Source: Nitzschia sp. pyKryTriq1 (Eukaryota > Bacillariophyta > Bacillariophyceae > Bacillariales > Bacillariaceae). From it: a DNA stretch of 64,000 nt. The position numbers and the translations under genes are program-made. The notes under the pieces are model-generated. The model was not told the DNA's origin, did no database searches, and saw nothing but the letters and a program-made list of their open reading frames with translations. Positions 41,795-53,000 of the stretch are shown here, piece after piece. Position 1 is the stretch's first letter, and each line of letters opens with the position of its first letter. Location of the stretch: NCBI GenBank assembly GCA_956465555.1, contig OY101116.1:1984001-2048000 (forward strand), in the 5' to 3' direction.

Positions 41795-42730
41795 GGGGTT
41801 GCGAGTTGTGGGTTAGTCTCAAGAAAAGAAGATTCTTCAACAGCGATGATGATTCTTCCTACTTTGGTCCTTTGGTTGTCAGCTTTGGACTTTCCAGAAC
41901 GGAATGGCAGTATTAGTACCAGGTACAATCGTACACAGTACAATTAGTATCCGTTACTGCTTGTTCGTTACCAACCAGAAATCAGAACGAGGAACGAGTT
42001 GCACTTGCGTCGATGTCTCGAATGTCTCATCTGCATCCACGAAGGCATCTCCGTCCAATAATCAATAATCTCAATCTTGCGATCTCCATCTCGCTCCGGC
42101 GCTGCGTCGCGACGAATGAAGAATCATCATCATCACCAATCGACGTCATCGCGTTCTCTAAACCAGCATGCACAGAAATTCATTCAAATCGGAATGAATG
42201 GATCTTTGTGATGACGTTTTCCCCGTGAATGAAAACCAATAGTTGGAAACATACCAGATTCTACGTACGCTGGACAAACGGGGCTTTTCAACTTCGTGGG
42301 ATCTTTGCTGCCGGAAGTCGAGCAGGAAAGGCCTCTCCGAATATTTTGAAAGTAGAGGGCCGTATTATTACATACCGGTACCAGGTATGTATGTCAAATG
42401 CCGAAGAATCTTCTCGGCCAACTACCCGCGGCGGTGTAGCTAAAGTGCAAGAAGTAGTACTGTCTGTGTCAGTTTCGACCAGCCTGAAGAATGTTGCTCC
42501 AGACAGAGCTCTAGCGCGAGTAGAGAAAGGACTACTACTACACCTGATTGTAGGATGTCTACTGTACAATGTAATAGGGACTCTCTCTACCCCTCTACTC
42601 TACTCTACTCTACTCTAGCAGGGAGTACGAGGCCTACAGCGTACCGTAGAAAGTAGAACTGTTGGATATGCATATACTTCGTACGTCAAAACCAGGTTTA
42701 AGTAGTATGGTATTGCGTTCCTGCTGGCCT
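41795..42730. other. intergenic, 936 bp, no gene seen
   Basis: Downstream of mitochondrial EF-G and upstream of FYVE-like paralog 3. Small GTAC clusters at 41919-41941 and 42373-42382 and a CTCTACTCTACTCTACTCTA run at about 42590-42618. A 129-codon plus-strand frame at 42229-42618 runs into that simple repeat and is not called. Confidence 0.55.
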
Positions 42731-45043
42731 CTATGCAGCATTGCTGGCTTCTTGCTCCTCCTTGTACTTCCTCATCAACTCCTCTTGAGAATTCTTCGGC
42801 ACTTGAATATGCTTGAAGTACTCCATTGAAAATTCTCCCTTCCCTTGCGTCAAACTTCGCAGTTCTGTCGAGTATCCGAACATGTTGGCAAGAGGAACCT
42901 CGGCCACAATCTTGATGCCGCTTCCGTCGTCGTTCATATCGCTGCTCTGGATCAAGCCCATGCGACGATTCACTGCCGCTACCACCGTTCCTTGAAATTC
43001 AGAGGGGATTTCGATTTCGACCTTCATGACTGGTTCCAAAATGCTAGGATTTGCTTTCTTCATTGTATCACGGATCGCATTCGCCATGCAGGTTCGAAAG
43101 GCCATGTCCGAAGAATCTACAGCGTGACTGGCCCCGTCCTGCAGAACCACTCGAAGACCCTCGACCTCGGCACCGACAAGGGCACCTTCTTGCACTGCAT
43201 CTTCCATACCTTTCTGACAACTAGAGAAGTATTCGGGTGGGATATTTGTTCCGATACATCGATTGTCAAAGTCATTCGATCTTCCAAGTTCCTGCTGCTC
43301 TTCCAAAGAAAGAGGTTCAATAAATCCCATGACTCGTGCATACTGCCCAGATCCTCCTGTTTGTTTCTTGTGAACGAAATCGAATTTTTCCTTTTTATTG
43401 ATCGTTTCTTTGTAGTTGACATTGGGTTGTCCTGTAATGCACTCCACACCATATTCTCGATTCATGCGTTCAATATACACCTCCAAGTGGAGCTCTCCCA
43501 TTCCACTTAAAATTGTTTCCTTGGTCTCAGAGTCCACCTTGACGCGAAGAGTAGGATCTTCCCTGGAGAATTTGTTGAGTGCTTTTCCAAATGCGTTTTG
43601 CATGGTGCTCTTTTTTGGCTTGACAGCAAGACTCATCACAGGTTCCTATTAAAAGAGAGTGAGAAATACAAAAGGTCAGAACAGGAAGATAGCACAACAT
43701 AATCGCCAGGGTGAGATTCTTTTGAAACTTACCGGAACAAACATACTGCTCATGACCAAATTGGTGTCACCATCTGAAAAGGTATCCATCGAGCTGCAAT
43801 CGACCCCAAACATAGCGACGACCTCGCCGGATCCCGCACCGTCGATTTCTTCCATGTCATCGGAATGCATTCGCACAATACGAGCAAGTTTGACCTTTTT
43901 CCCAGAATTCACATTGGTAATGGAGTTTCCTTTTTGTAGTTTGCCTTGGTAGATACGCATGTATGTTAACTGGCCGTATTGGGTCTCGTCGAGCTTGAAC
44001 GCTAAAGCCAAGAGCGGATCATCACTGTTGCCAGAAACCTTAACAGGCTCTTCGTCCTTCGAGCGATCAAGTGCAAAATTTTCTTTTTCTTTGGGTGCGG
44101 GAAGATAGTCAACAACGCCATCTAACAAAGGTTGTACACCCTTGTTTTTGAAGGCAGAGCCCATGAACACAGGGACAAATTTACAGTTGATAGTTTGCCT
44201 TCGAATTGCGGCCTTGAGTGTTTCAATGTCAGGTGTTTCTTCCATGAGAAAGATCTCCGCAATCTCGTCGTCTACATCTGCCAGACGTTCAATGAGCTCC
44301 AAACGCTTTTCTTCTACTTGCTCCATTAAGTCCTCGGGGATATCACCATACACGACGGTCTCTCCTCTTTCGCCGTGGAATCGGATACTTCTTTGTTCGA
44401 CCACGTCAATGACTCCCTCGTGAATGCCCTCCAATCCGATAGGAATCTGAACGGCCGCAGCATTGAGCTTGAGTGTATTCCTCAACTGTTTGATTACATT
44501 CCATGGGTTTGATCCCTGTCGATCAAGCTTGTTCACAAAAGCAAGACGGGGTACGTTGTACCGTTTCATTTGTCGGTCTACGGTCAGAGACTGCGACTGG
44601 ACACCCGAAACTCCACACAAAACCAAAACCCCTCCATCAAGCACACGAAGAGCTCGCTCAACTTCAATTGTAAAGTCGACGTGACCAGGGGTATCAATGA
44701 TGTTGATATGGGATTCTTTCCACTTGCAAAAAGTGGCAGCACTCTGAATGGTGATTCCTCGTTCCTGCTCCAACTCCATGGAGTCCATTTTCGCCCCGAC
44801 TCCATCTTTCCCCCGAACATCGTGAATGGCGTTGATTTTTCCAGTGTAGAAGAGGATGCGTTCCGTCAAAGTGGTCTTTCCGCTGTCGATGTGGGCACTG
44901 ATTCCGATGTTTCGTAGGAGAGAATCGTCAGTGAAAGAGCTCATCCATCGGGAAGCTACACTGTTGCTGAGCAGTGACGTCCGCTTTAGGTTGCCGAGTG
45001 CAGACAGTGGTCGGCTGGCATAGCGGAAGATGGTGGCCGTCAT
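42731..45043 (-). CDS. GFM1: mitochondrial translation elongation factor G (EF-G1 type)
   Basis: Exons 45043-43733 and 43645-42731, 87-bp intron, phase 0; 741 residues. The start ([16 protein letters not shown]...[16 protein letters not shown]) is basic and Ser-rich, a mitochondrial-type presequence. GTPase motifs: [33 protein letters not shown] and NKLDR; later [41 protein letters not shown] and [16 protein letters not shown]. The [10 protein letters not shown] and DRQGSNPW words are typical of mitochondrial EF-G1 rather than EF-G2. It drives translocation on mitochondrial ribosomes. It is divergent from the Sua5 gene; the two ATGs are 587 bp apart. Confidence 0.93.
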
Positions 45044-45630
45044 TGTGAGATCGGTAGGCCTAGACTATGTTATCAATAAAAGGATTGAATGAATGCACCT
45101 ACTATCTGTGGATCTTGGGGGGTTCGACGAAGCAAGCGTTGCGAGAAAATGACGACGACGTTTTTTTTGTCGGTTGTTGGCTGTCGGCACGATGTGTGGC
45201 TCGCGACGAAGAAGAAACAACGCAGAAAGATTTTGCGAGAAAGCGAAGGAAGAAGGTCATCAATACCGACCGTACACGTAGGGTGGTTCAAAACCGCGCG
45301 TTGTTTTGCGCATTCAGTATGCGCGACCGTGTGTCCGTCGTCCAGATTAGATGCATGACTGAAAATCCATCGATCACCGATGACCACGCAAAAGTCTTCT
45401 CGCAATTTCCACTTGCTTCCGACACCCCCGCCGGCCGCGACGACCGACGACGGGTTTCCAGTTTCCATTCCATTTCCATGAAACAAGCCAGAGGACGAAA
45501 GTTGCGCCATCTGCCACCCAACACAACACAGAAAGAGACAATCGCGGAATCAACCCCACACATATCAGCTGGAGTGAGGAGTCGTCAGTCTTGCGATAGG
45601 ATCGACCAGGGGAATACGACGTGCCTCTTG
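45044..45630. other. bidirectional intergenic region, open in frame with Sua5
   Basis: Lies between the divergent mitochondrial EF-G and Sua5 genes. The Sua5 frame remains open back to an ATG at 45067, only 23 bp from the EF-G ATG, but this translation lacks domain character and would leave no room for a promoter. Confidence 0.5.
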
Positions 45631-47049
45631 ATGATTCGTAAGGTGCAACAACATACCAGTTTCCTTGTGTCCGTTCGTTTTCTTTTTGTTTGGATGTTCT
45701 TCGGTATCAGTCGGTCTGGAAGTTTCTACACAAGATCTATCTGCCGGGCATTCGAAGTCAGCTCATCGCATAAACGAACCATCTCTAAGCCGTTTTCGAG
45801 GCTCAGCACTGGGACGCCTGTGCGAGGAATTTCTGCGCAGCTCCAACAAAACAAAATGGGGACCACAGACGACGACTCCACCTTATTTTTCCATGGCGAA
45901 AACGGGAACAGTAAACGATTCGAGGCCACGCTCGTATCAGTGAGCGAGATCGAGTCATGTGGTCTGCGCCTGAGGGAAGGAAATTTGGTAGCATTTCCAA
46001 CAGAAACGGTTTATGGTTTGGGTTGCAATGCGTTGGATCCGTCGGCAATCATCAAAGTGTTCGAAGCAAAAGAACGTCCGTTGACCGATCCACTCATTTC
46101 GCACGTGACTGACAATGGAGTCGCTTATGCTTTGTGGAATGCTGGTGAATCTTCTTTAGAGGGAAAGGCTCTTCGATGTCTTTGTGACAAATTCTGGCCA
46201 GGACCTCTCACGTTAGTGGCAAGAGCTGCACCCCATGTACCAGATCTGCTTATGGCCAACACTGGGTTCGTTGCTTGCCGATCACCGCAACATCCGATTT
46301 CCATCGCGCTTATCAATGCCGCACAGGTTCCGATTGCGGCTCCAAGTGCCAATAAATTTGGACATGTATCGCCGACCCGCGCCAGTCATGTGTGGGATGA
46401 TTTGAAGTACGAAGATGTTTGGATTGTCGATACTGACGAAAAGGAGACCGCAAGTATATGTTCTGTTGGTGTCGAGAGTTCAGTGGCGAAAATCGAAATG
46501 CTAGATAATATGACTGGTCGGATAACGCTTCTGAGACAGGGGGCTGTCTGTGTCACGGATATCCAAAATTGTCTGAACCAAGCAGGCCTTGCACCATCCT
46601 TTGTCGTCGAAGCAAAGACCAAAAAGGCTACCAACGAGACGGTGGCCCACGTAGCTCCAGGGCAAACCATTCGCCACTATTCGCCCGACATTCCAAGTTT
46701 CATTCTATCAGAGGCTTATTGTAAAGAGTCACCAGAACTGAGTCCAGATGATGTTGATTTCCTCTCCAAGACGGTCATTATCGATTTCCGAGGGAAGTTG
46801 CGAAAGTGGAAGGATCGCTGCATTGCCTATCGAGAACTGAGCGAATCAGGGGATTCTTCACTCGCCACCAAGGCTGTATTTGAAACATTACGTTGGGCCG
46901 AGCGAGTTGTCAATGCTGATCAAATAATTTTCCCAGAGATAGCAGAGGACGAACCAGGGAAGGATGATGCTTTGGTGCTGGCATTGAAAGATCGCCTCAC
47001 GCGTGCAGCAAGTGGTGTCGTCATCGATAATCTGAAGGTGAAACATTGA
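45631..47049 (+). CDS. SUA5: threonylcarbamoyl-AMP synthase (Sua5/YrdC family)
   Basis: Single exon. From ATG 45631 it gives 472 residues with an N-terminal hydrophobic and basic stretch (FLVSVRFLFVWMFFGISRSG); from ATG 45856 (MGTTDDDS) it gives 397 residues without it. The YrdC domain carries LVAFPTETVYGLGCNAL, KERPLTDPLISHV, FWPGPLTLVARA and PIAAPSANKFGHVSPT, followed by SVGVESSV and LLRQGAV. The C-terminal Sua5 domain starts near APGQTIRHYSP. The enzyme makes threonylcarbamoyl-AMP from Thr, bicarbonate and ATP for the t6A37 modification of ANN-decoding tRNAs. Two in-frame starts could give organellar and cytosolic forms, as known for relatives; that is inference. Confidence 0.92.
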   Translation: MIRKVQQHTSFLVSVRFLFVWMFFGISRSGSFYTRSICRAFEVSSSHKRTISKPFSRLSTGTPVRGISAQLQQNKMGTTDDDSTLFFHGENGNSKRFEATLVSVSEIESCGLRLREGNLVAFPTETVYGLGCNALDPSAIIKVFEAKERPLTDPLISHVTDNGVAYALWNAGESSLEGKALRCLCDKFWPGPLTLVARAAPHVPDLLMANTGFVACRSPQHPISIALINAAQVPIAAPSANKFGHVSPTRASHVWDDLKYEDVWIVDTDEKETASICSVGVESSVAKIEMLDNMTGRITLLRQGAVCVTDIQNCLNQAGLAPSFVVEAKTKKATNETVAHVAPGQTIRHYSPDIPSFILSEAYCKESPELSPDDVDFLSKTVIIDFRGKLRKWKDRCIAYRELSESGDSSLATKAVFETLRWAERVVNADQIIFPEIAEDEPGKDDALVLALKDRLTRAASGVVIDNLKVKH

Positions 47050-47458
47050 TGTATCCATGATCCATCGGCGCATTTTTATGATATTTCTCTTGTATTGTAA
47101 TCACTAGTAGGTAGACTAGGGATTTCGCAGAAATATTAGTAGATGTAATGCAACTCGTGCCTTCCTTTCGCACTTTAGCTAGAACTGTTACTGTGCAAGT
47201 TGTCGTTGCGAGACAATTTGAGTCCAATGCGTCGGAAAAGCAAAATTCTGTCTGTACGTATGCACGTCACCAGTTCACCGTTCATCAGAAAGCTTCCAGC
47301 TGGAAGCTGGTCAGCCGTCGTCGGCCGTCGAAGCCCTTTTTTGTACTAGTGATGGTACTGTAGTAGAGAGTAGAGCTTCATTCGTTTCTCTCGTTGCCAC
47401 AACACTTACGGCACTTCCGATAGGAACACTTTTCAGTTTTTATTGCCAAGCCCAAGCC
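47050..47458. other. intergenic, 409 bp, no gene seen
   Basis: Between Sua5 and the Abitram-like gene. Contains a short AGTAGAGAGTAGAG run near 47362-47374. No gene. Confidence 0.55.
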
Positions 47459-48136
47459 ATGGAAGACAACAGGAGTAAGGGAAATGATGAAGTAAACAAG
47501 ACGAGGCCCGGAAAGAGAAAGCGGCCCTACGGAGAAAGCATCCGCGTTGCCTACGAATCGATATCTTTCTCGCCGTTGGAGTCAACTGGCCACCCAAGAT
47601 CCCCCCATCGTTTCTTCAGAGAATCATACGTCACCGACTTGAGAGCTACTACAAGTACTTCCTTGCTGACGCTTGAAAACGACAAAACCACTCTCGTCGA
47701 CGACGACTCCTTTCTGTTGTCTCAAGTGGTGCATCATCATGTAAACGGACTATGCATCGTCACTGCTGGTCAAAGCCTTCCTGATAAAACCACCATATCA
47801 GGCATCGAAATGGTCGCGAAAGAGGCCGCCGCCTGCAGTGCAGCGGAAAAGCGGAAGCGTCAAGCGAAGATGCTGAAAGGGGGGAAAGTCGACGACGCCG
47901 TTACTCCCAGGACGATTATTGCGAAATTGAAGCTGGAATCTGGAGAGACGCTGCCACTTTACGCCTGTGTTTGGGGGACTATACTCGAAGTGAATACTGC
48001 CCTTACAGTAGATATTCTCTTTGACGACCCGTTGCTTGATGGCTATTTAGCTGTTATACTACCATCAGGAAATTTCCCTCCTAGGAACAGAGACTCTGAA
48101 TCAGAAAAGCACACCTCAAAATTAACAAAAGCTTAG
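47459..48136 (+). CDS. Abitram/FAM206 (Simiate)-like protein
   Basis: Single exon, 225 residues from ATG 47459. The first ~85 residues are basic and variable. The rest follows the FAM206 pattern: HHHVNGLCIVTAG, KMLKGGKVDD, LPLYACVWGTILEVNTAL and PLLDGYLAVILPSG, a fold related to the glycine-cleavage H/lipoyl type. The animal relative has been linked to actin binding and transcription modulation; the role in protists is unknown. It ends 10 bp from the stop of the convergent pseudouridine synthase gene. Confidence 0.78.
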   Translation: MEDNRSKGNDEVNKTRPGKRKRPYGESIRVAYESISFSPLESTGHPRSPHRFFRESYVTDLRATTSTSLLTLENDKTTLVDDDSFLLSQVVHHHVNGLCIVTAGQSLPDKTTISGIEMVAKEAAACSAAEKRKRQAKMLKGGKVDDAVTPRTIIAKLKLESGETLPLYACVWGTILEVNTALTVDILFDDPLLDGYLAVILPSGNFPPRNRDSESEKHTSKLTKA

Positions 48137-48145
48137 ATTTGGGTC

Positions 48146-49573
48146 TCAAGTTTGAAATGAGGTCATAACTTCACCCCACCACGTTGGCAGGGGAGCTTCT
48201 ACTCGAATTCCATACTCAGGAATACGCAAGCTTGAAGCATGGAGAAGGAATTTTTGCTGCGGACTACCTGCGATGTGAGGATTGTGTTTACCGTTGTACA
48301 ATGCGTCCAAATACACGGGAGACGACAGGGCTTCAGAAGCATGTACTCGAATTTGGTGTTTTCGCCCAGTATAGATATCAAACTCAAGCAGAGCTGCAGC
48401 GTCTCCGAGCCTTTGTTTGATGCGATATCTGGATTTCGCGGGTCTTCCATCTACCGGTTGGTCAATAATACCTTCTTGTGGTATCGACAAATCTGGAGCT
48501 GGCGAAACAACTGTCGTGTATGTTTTTTCTGTTCGACGCAGGAAGAACTCGGAAACCAGTAGTGCATGCATGTTGTCTGTCTTTGCGAGCACCATACATC
48601 CAGATGATCCTCGGTCAAGCCTGTGTACCAACCCAAGGGCCTCTGGGTTCAAAGTGGACAGAGGCACATTGCAATTGATCAATGCATCCTCGAGACTGAT
48701 ATCTTCTGCCATCGCAGCTTCCTCTCCTTTGCTCTTACGAATCTTTCCAGCAGTGGTCGTTTTTCGGTGAAAGCAAGGAATCCCACTTGGTTTGTTAACA
48801 AGTAATAACTCGTCAGTTTCATATAGCACAGAGAAATCCTCCCCGCATAGCTGCCTCAATTCCCCCTCGACCTCACCAACGTTGATAACTTTTTCCTTAC
48901 GTCGAGAAGCCGCCAGTGTTTTTCTTCGTTTTCCGCCAGCCATTTTTTTGCTTTTTCGGGTTGCTTGGTCCATAACATACTCTGCCATCCAGGCAGTTTC
49001 TGAACAACGGTGAAGAGCAGTATAGGCGAGACAGTATGTGACTATATCGGGTGAAATCTTTCTGCTCGCTTCCAAATCCTCAAAAGCTTCCACTAGACCC
49101 TGTGCAATCTGTGCAGCCATGATGTGGTCATTCATGAGACAACAGGATCCGATCCAAGCATTTAACATACTAGCTGCATCGCCGGATTTCCCCTCAGAGA
49201 CCTCCAAGGTAGCTGCAACGACATCCCCAACATCCAAGCTAGATATGTCCAAAGTTGATGCAAACTTGAGAATTCCATCTGTCTCGCCCTCCTGGTAGGC
49301 TTCTTGCATACTTTCTCGGAAAGACTGAATTTTGCTGGACCATAATCTTGTGCTACTCGAAAGTGGTGTTCGTCCCACCATATTCGATATTTGGGAACTT
49401 GATTTTGGCGGCATACTTGTATTCGCACGCCAGCCATGGAAATTAAGTGCATTTGAGTAGGATATCAGTAGTGCAACAATGAGTCTCCCTCTAGGGAAGA
49501 CAGAGGCATTTGGTGTGCCCCAACTTCTGGTTGAGCGAGTCGAGCGATATAGGACGACTCGTGATGGATTCAT
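48146..49573 (-). CDS. RluA-type pseudouridine synthase with PPR-like N-terminal helices
   Basis: Single exon, 475 residues from ATG 49573. The C-terminal half is an RluA-family catalytic domain: VLYETDELLLVNKPSGIPCF, the catalytic HRLDRGSSG, then TEKTYTTVV, GRPAKSRYRI, EFDIYTGRKHQIRVH and a final LLHASSLRIP. It isomerises uridine in rRNA or tRNA. The stretch before it (about residues 100-225) is helical, and KISPDIVTYCLAYTALHRC matches the PPR consensus, suggesting an RNA-binding module. The N-terminus has a hydrophobic stretch (RLIVALLISYSNALNF) after about 30 residues, possibly organelle targeting. A fusion of PPR-like helices and a pseudouridine synthase points to organellar RNA, by inference. 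Confidence 0.88.
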   Translation of the reverse strand: MNPSRVVLYRSTRSTRSWGTPNASVFPRGRLIVALLISYSNALNFHGWRANTSMPPKSSSQISNMVGRTPLSSSTRLWSSKIQSFRESMQEAYQEGETDGILKFASTLDISSLDVGDVVAATLEVSEGKSGDAASMLNAWIGSCCLMNDHIMAAQIAQGLVEAFEDLEASRKISPDIVTYCLAYTALHRCSETAWMAEYVMDQATRKSKKMAGGKRRKTLAASRRKEKVINVGEVEGELRQLCGEDFSVLYETDELLLVNKPSGIPCFHRKTTTAGKIRKSKGEEAAMAEDISLEDALINCNVPLSTLNPEALGLVHRLDRGSSGCMVLAKTDNMHALLVSEFFLRRTEKTYTTVVSPAPDLSIPQEGIIDQPVDGRPAKSRYRIKQRLGDAAALLEFDIYTGRKHQIRVHASEALSSPVYLDALYNGKHNPHIAGSPQQKFLLHASSLRIPEYGIRVEAPLPTWWGEVMTSFQT

Positions 49574-50002
49574 CTCGAGGTTGCAAAATCGTGTTTTGCT
49601 CGCTATTTACCTCCTTCTATCGACTACCCCCAAGACGATATCCTGCGTCCAATACGAATGGACAATCCTTTCAGCTCGAAAGCGAGTGCTCTATTAGTAG
49701 AGAAGACTACTACGGTACCGGTGTAGTTGTTATCGAACAACCGCCAAACATCATCAAAACACAACCCAAGCATAACACACCTAACATTTGGCCCAGTACC
49801 TTCCACGTGGAAGTGTCCCCGAGAAGGGAGAAGGTTGACGAGCGAGATGACGCACCACAGTACCCAGGTACCTGGTACCTTGGAGTAGATCGACCATACA
49901 GTACCAAGAGAGGAAGTAGGACAAGATCACGTTTGGATAGAGCTTTAGTGTAATTGTGCTAAGAGTTGACCGGAAAGTAGAGTACGAGCATCTCTTATAA
50001 TG
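49574..50002. other. intergenic, 429 bp, with GTAC words
   Basis: GTACCGGTG at 49713-49722 and a cluster GTACCCAGGTACCTGGTACC at 49860-49879. The promoter of the pseudouridine synthase gene and the 3' end of the DENN gene lie here. No gene seen. Confidence 0.55.
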
Positions 50003-53000
50003 TTAGTCCTGAGGAATAGGACTGATCAAACGATTCTGGAAGCTCCCTTGGAGCAGGAAAGAAAAAGGCAATTTGTAGTGCTTGAACAGGGCGACAAGGT
50101 TCCACCAGATTGTAGAGCCAACTTGTTGTCCACTTCTCCATTCAGGGTCCAAAATGAGATCAATCCCCTTGTCACCATCAATGACATGGCTAAGCTCTTT
50201 TCGGAGCACCCACGGTGAAAGAAACTCACAATACAAAGGAGTACCAACGCCTTGAGAGCCTTCAAATGTTGGAGCACTGCAAGAAATGGAAAAGCGCGGA
50301 ACGAATCGGTGTTGACACTGCGGGCAGCGTGTTGTAACATCTTGGAATGCCCGAGGCCGCCAGCCGGCGATAACATTGTTTCTCGTCATCGAATTTGAAC
50401 ACTGAGGACAGGAATCTCCGTCGGTATCGATTTTGAGGTCTGGATACAGGAAGTCAAGAAGACTTTCACCCAACACAATTTGTTTCGAAAGACGATCGGT
50501 GAGAGGTCCTTCTCTATCAGCCATCATCTTAGTACGTCGGCGACGTCGTTTTCTACGCCTTGCTTTCATATTGCTGTTCAACTCGCGGGGGTAAAACCAG
50601 TCTAGGATTGCTGACCCTACCGGAATCGATCCCATGGCACCTATGGGAGAAGGCGTTGTCTCCGAGCCACTATTTGATACATGGTCGCTGGGGCAACTGT
50701 CAGCATCTGAGTCAGAGACCGGCGTGGTAGGCTGGGCATCCTTTCCAGTATCTCTGGTCATCGATTGTAAGTTCTTCTTCAGAAATGAGGAGTAGGCATC
50801 AGAACTGCGTTGACGTCGCACCGAACCGAATCGTTCGCTAGAAGTGTCGTCTCCTAGGTCATCGTCATTGTGCGCGAAAGCCGCCATGAAACAAGACAAC
50901 ACTTCCTGATCTGCCGCAAGACCGTCTCTTTTCATCATTTCAATCAGCTCCAACGCCCGCTTGGTGTCACCGCAGCGACCACATGCTTCCATCAAAGATT
51001 TGAAAACGTCAGGGTCGCTTAGCAGACCTCTCATTTCCATGTTTTTCAAAGTGTCGAATGCCAGATGAAGCTGAGCCACAGCAACAGCGCGGGCTTCCTC
51101 GTATTCCGCAAAGCCGTTGTCTTTGTCAAGAAGACTCGAGGTGGGCCCTTGCAAAAAAGTGGACGGAGAATTGGCCAAGCCCGATATCGCTTCGAATGCA
51201 ATTTGAGCTTGCGCATTGAATTCATCGATTTGACGCGGACATGGCGATGTGGTAACATAAACTAGCGCGTCATTGACGGCAGCAGCTCCGCTTGGGCACG
51301 CGTCACAGAGACCAAGATACGTATCAGACAGCGTATCAGGGTCTACAATCTCGAGTTCGACGCTCTCTGTTTGAGTCACGGGATCTGATCCAACGCCCTC
51401 TTGGACATCAGAATGATCCTTTCCAGCATCAAGGTCTGCCATGGCTTGCAATTCACGTTGCTTATGCTGAAAAGCCTGCCACTCTCGACCAATGACCGCA
51501 GAGTAGGCGTAAAAGAAAACTGTGAAAGCCATCCCCTCTGGGGATGTGTCGTAGTCACTGCCATAGAAGTCAAAAAGATGGTTTGACTCTACCGCCCCGG
51601 GTTCTTGTGTTGAACGCAAACGCGAGATCAGTGCGGCTTGTCGGTCGAATTCAGCCGTAATGATGGTGGGAATCGGTCGAGGCATACCGAACAACTGTTG
51701 GTTGAACTTTTCAGGCCACTGCTTGTAAATAAAGGGTGTCTTCACGTCAAGGTCTACTGCGCACGGCTCGACTGCAATAAACTTCGTGAGAACTTTATGC
51801 GCTTTGGCACTTTGCAAGAATGGTGTGTCGACCTTTCTCAGCTTGAGGCGGCTGCGATTAAGTTTGGCTTCGATGCTTTGATCGAAAAATATAATATCTG
51901 GCATCTCTGGACTGTACAGTCGCTTTGTGATGAAATCATCGAACTGTTGCGTCAGTGTTACATGAGAGAGATACGCCACGTACTCCGTCTTCTGGGATCC
52001 GATAAAACCGTCACGATCAAACGATCGTCGTTGGTTCCACTGCATCCTGCCGTCCGAATCAGGGCCGAGGGATGGCGCTGCGCCACCATCAGGATTGTCA
52101 AGAAATCGACGGTAATCTTTGAATAAAGCCACAAAGAATCGAAGAAAAGATTCTTGCACCAAGTCCCATTGGTTTTGTTCGGTTTCCACACCCAAATCAG
52201 TCTGGATATTCTCAGAATCAGGAGTGAACTGCAAATCAAATGCCTGGTCAAAAGTCACCAACTTTTCATTCCATCGCACCTCTCCTTTTCGCCGCGCCGC
52301 TTCCTTGAAGCTCCGAGTGTCTAGTCTATGGCTTCGGAATGCCTGGTACTCGCGTTCGAGGCCACGCGTTCTCCAAAATAGATGTCCAGCAATGTCTTCG
52401 AGGCTACTTCGAAGTTTCTTCCATTTCTTCCCGGGCAAAGGAGGAAGCTGTGGTGTTTTTGCACCAAACATGACATTGTTCCGATCAAGGTCTACAACAA
52501 TGGTATCCTCACTAACAAACTGTTGTACATGTAGCCAGTTGTCTCGTGTGACACCACATAGATAAGGTACTTGAAATCGAATCCAACAACAATATAATAT
52601 TGTGAGCGATACACGCCACTGATGACACATTCACACCGTCAGTCGGGCCGTAGTACCAACAGTACAAAAACAACTTACCAGGCGCATCCAACATGGGACA
52701 TAAAAATCGTGGTAGCAAGGGGACGTAAAGGTGACTCCATTTCATCGGGTATAGCAAGGAACAGAGGATCTCCGAGCACACTGTCAAGTTAGAATACTGG
52801 CTAGAAACCAAAAGAACTTTCTGTTCCATTGTCAAGCAGTACCAAAGATGCAAGATATTATCCAAGTCGAGACAGTCAAACAGCACCTGATATGGAAGGG
52901 CCACATACGCAATCGGTAGTTTTGCCGGAGGCGACCAAAATCGAATGACCGAATCGAGAATGTTGATTTGCACTTCAAAGGCCCCCGGAGGAGGCGCTGG

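Noticed and set aside
42229-42618. 129-codon plus-strand frame
   Set aside because: Ends in the CTCTACT simple repeat and crosses a GTAC cluster; no homology.
42731-45043. Second EF-G as a recent duplicate of the plastid one
   Set aside because: The two differ throughout; this one carries the mitochondrial EF-G1 words and a mitochondrial-type presequence, so they are separate ancient lineages.
45067-45630. 188-residue N-terminal extension of Sua5
   Set aside because: It would start 23 bp from the divergent EF-G ATG, lacks domain character, and covers the expected promoter.
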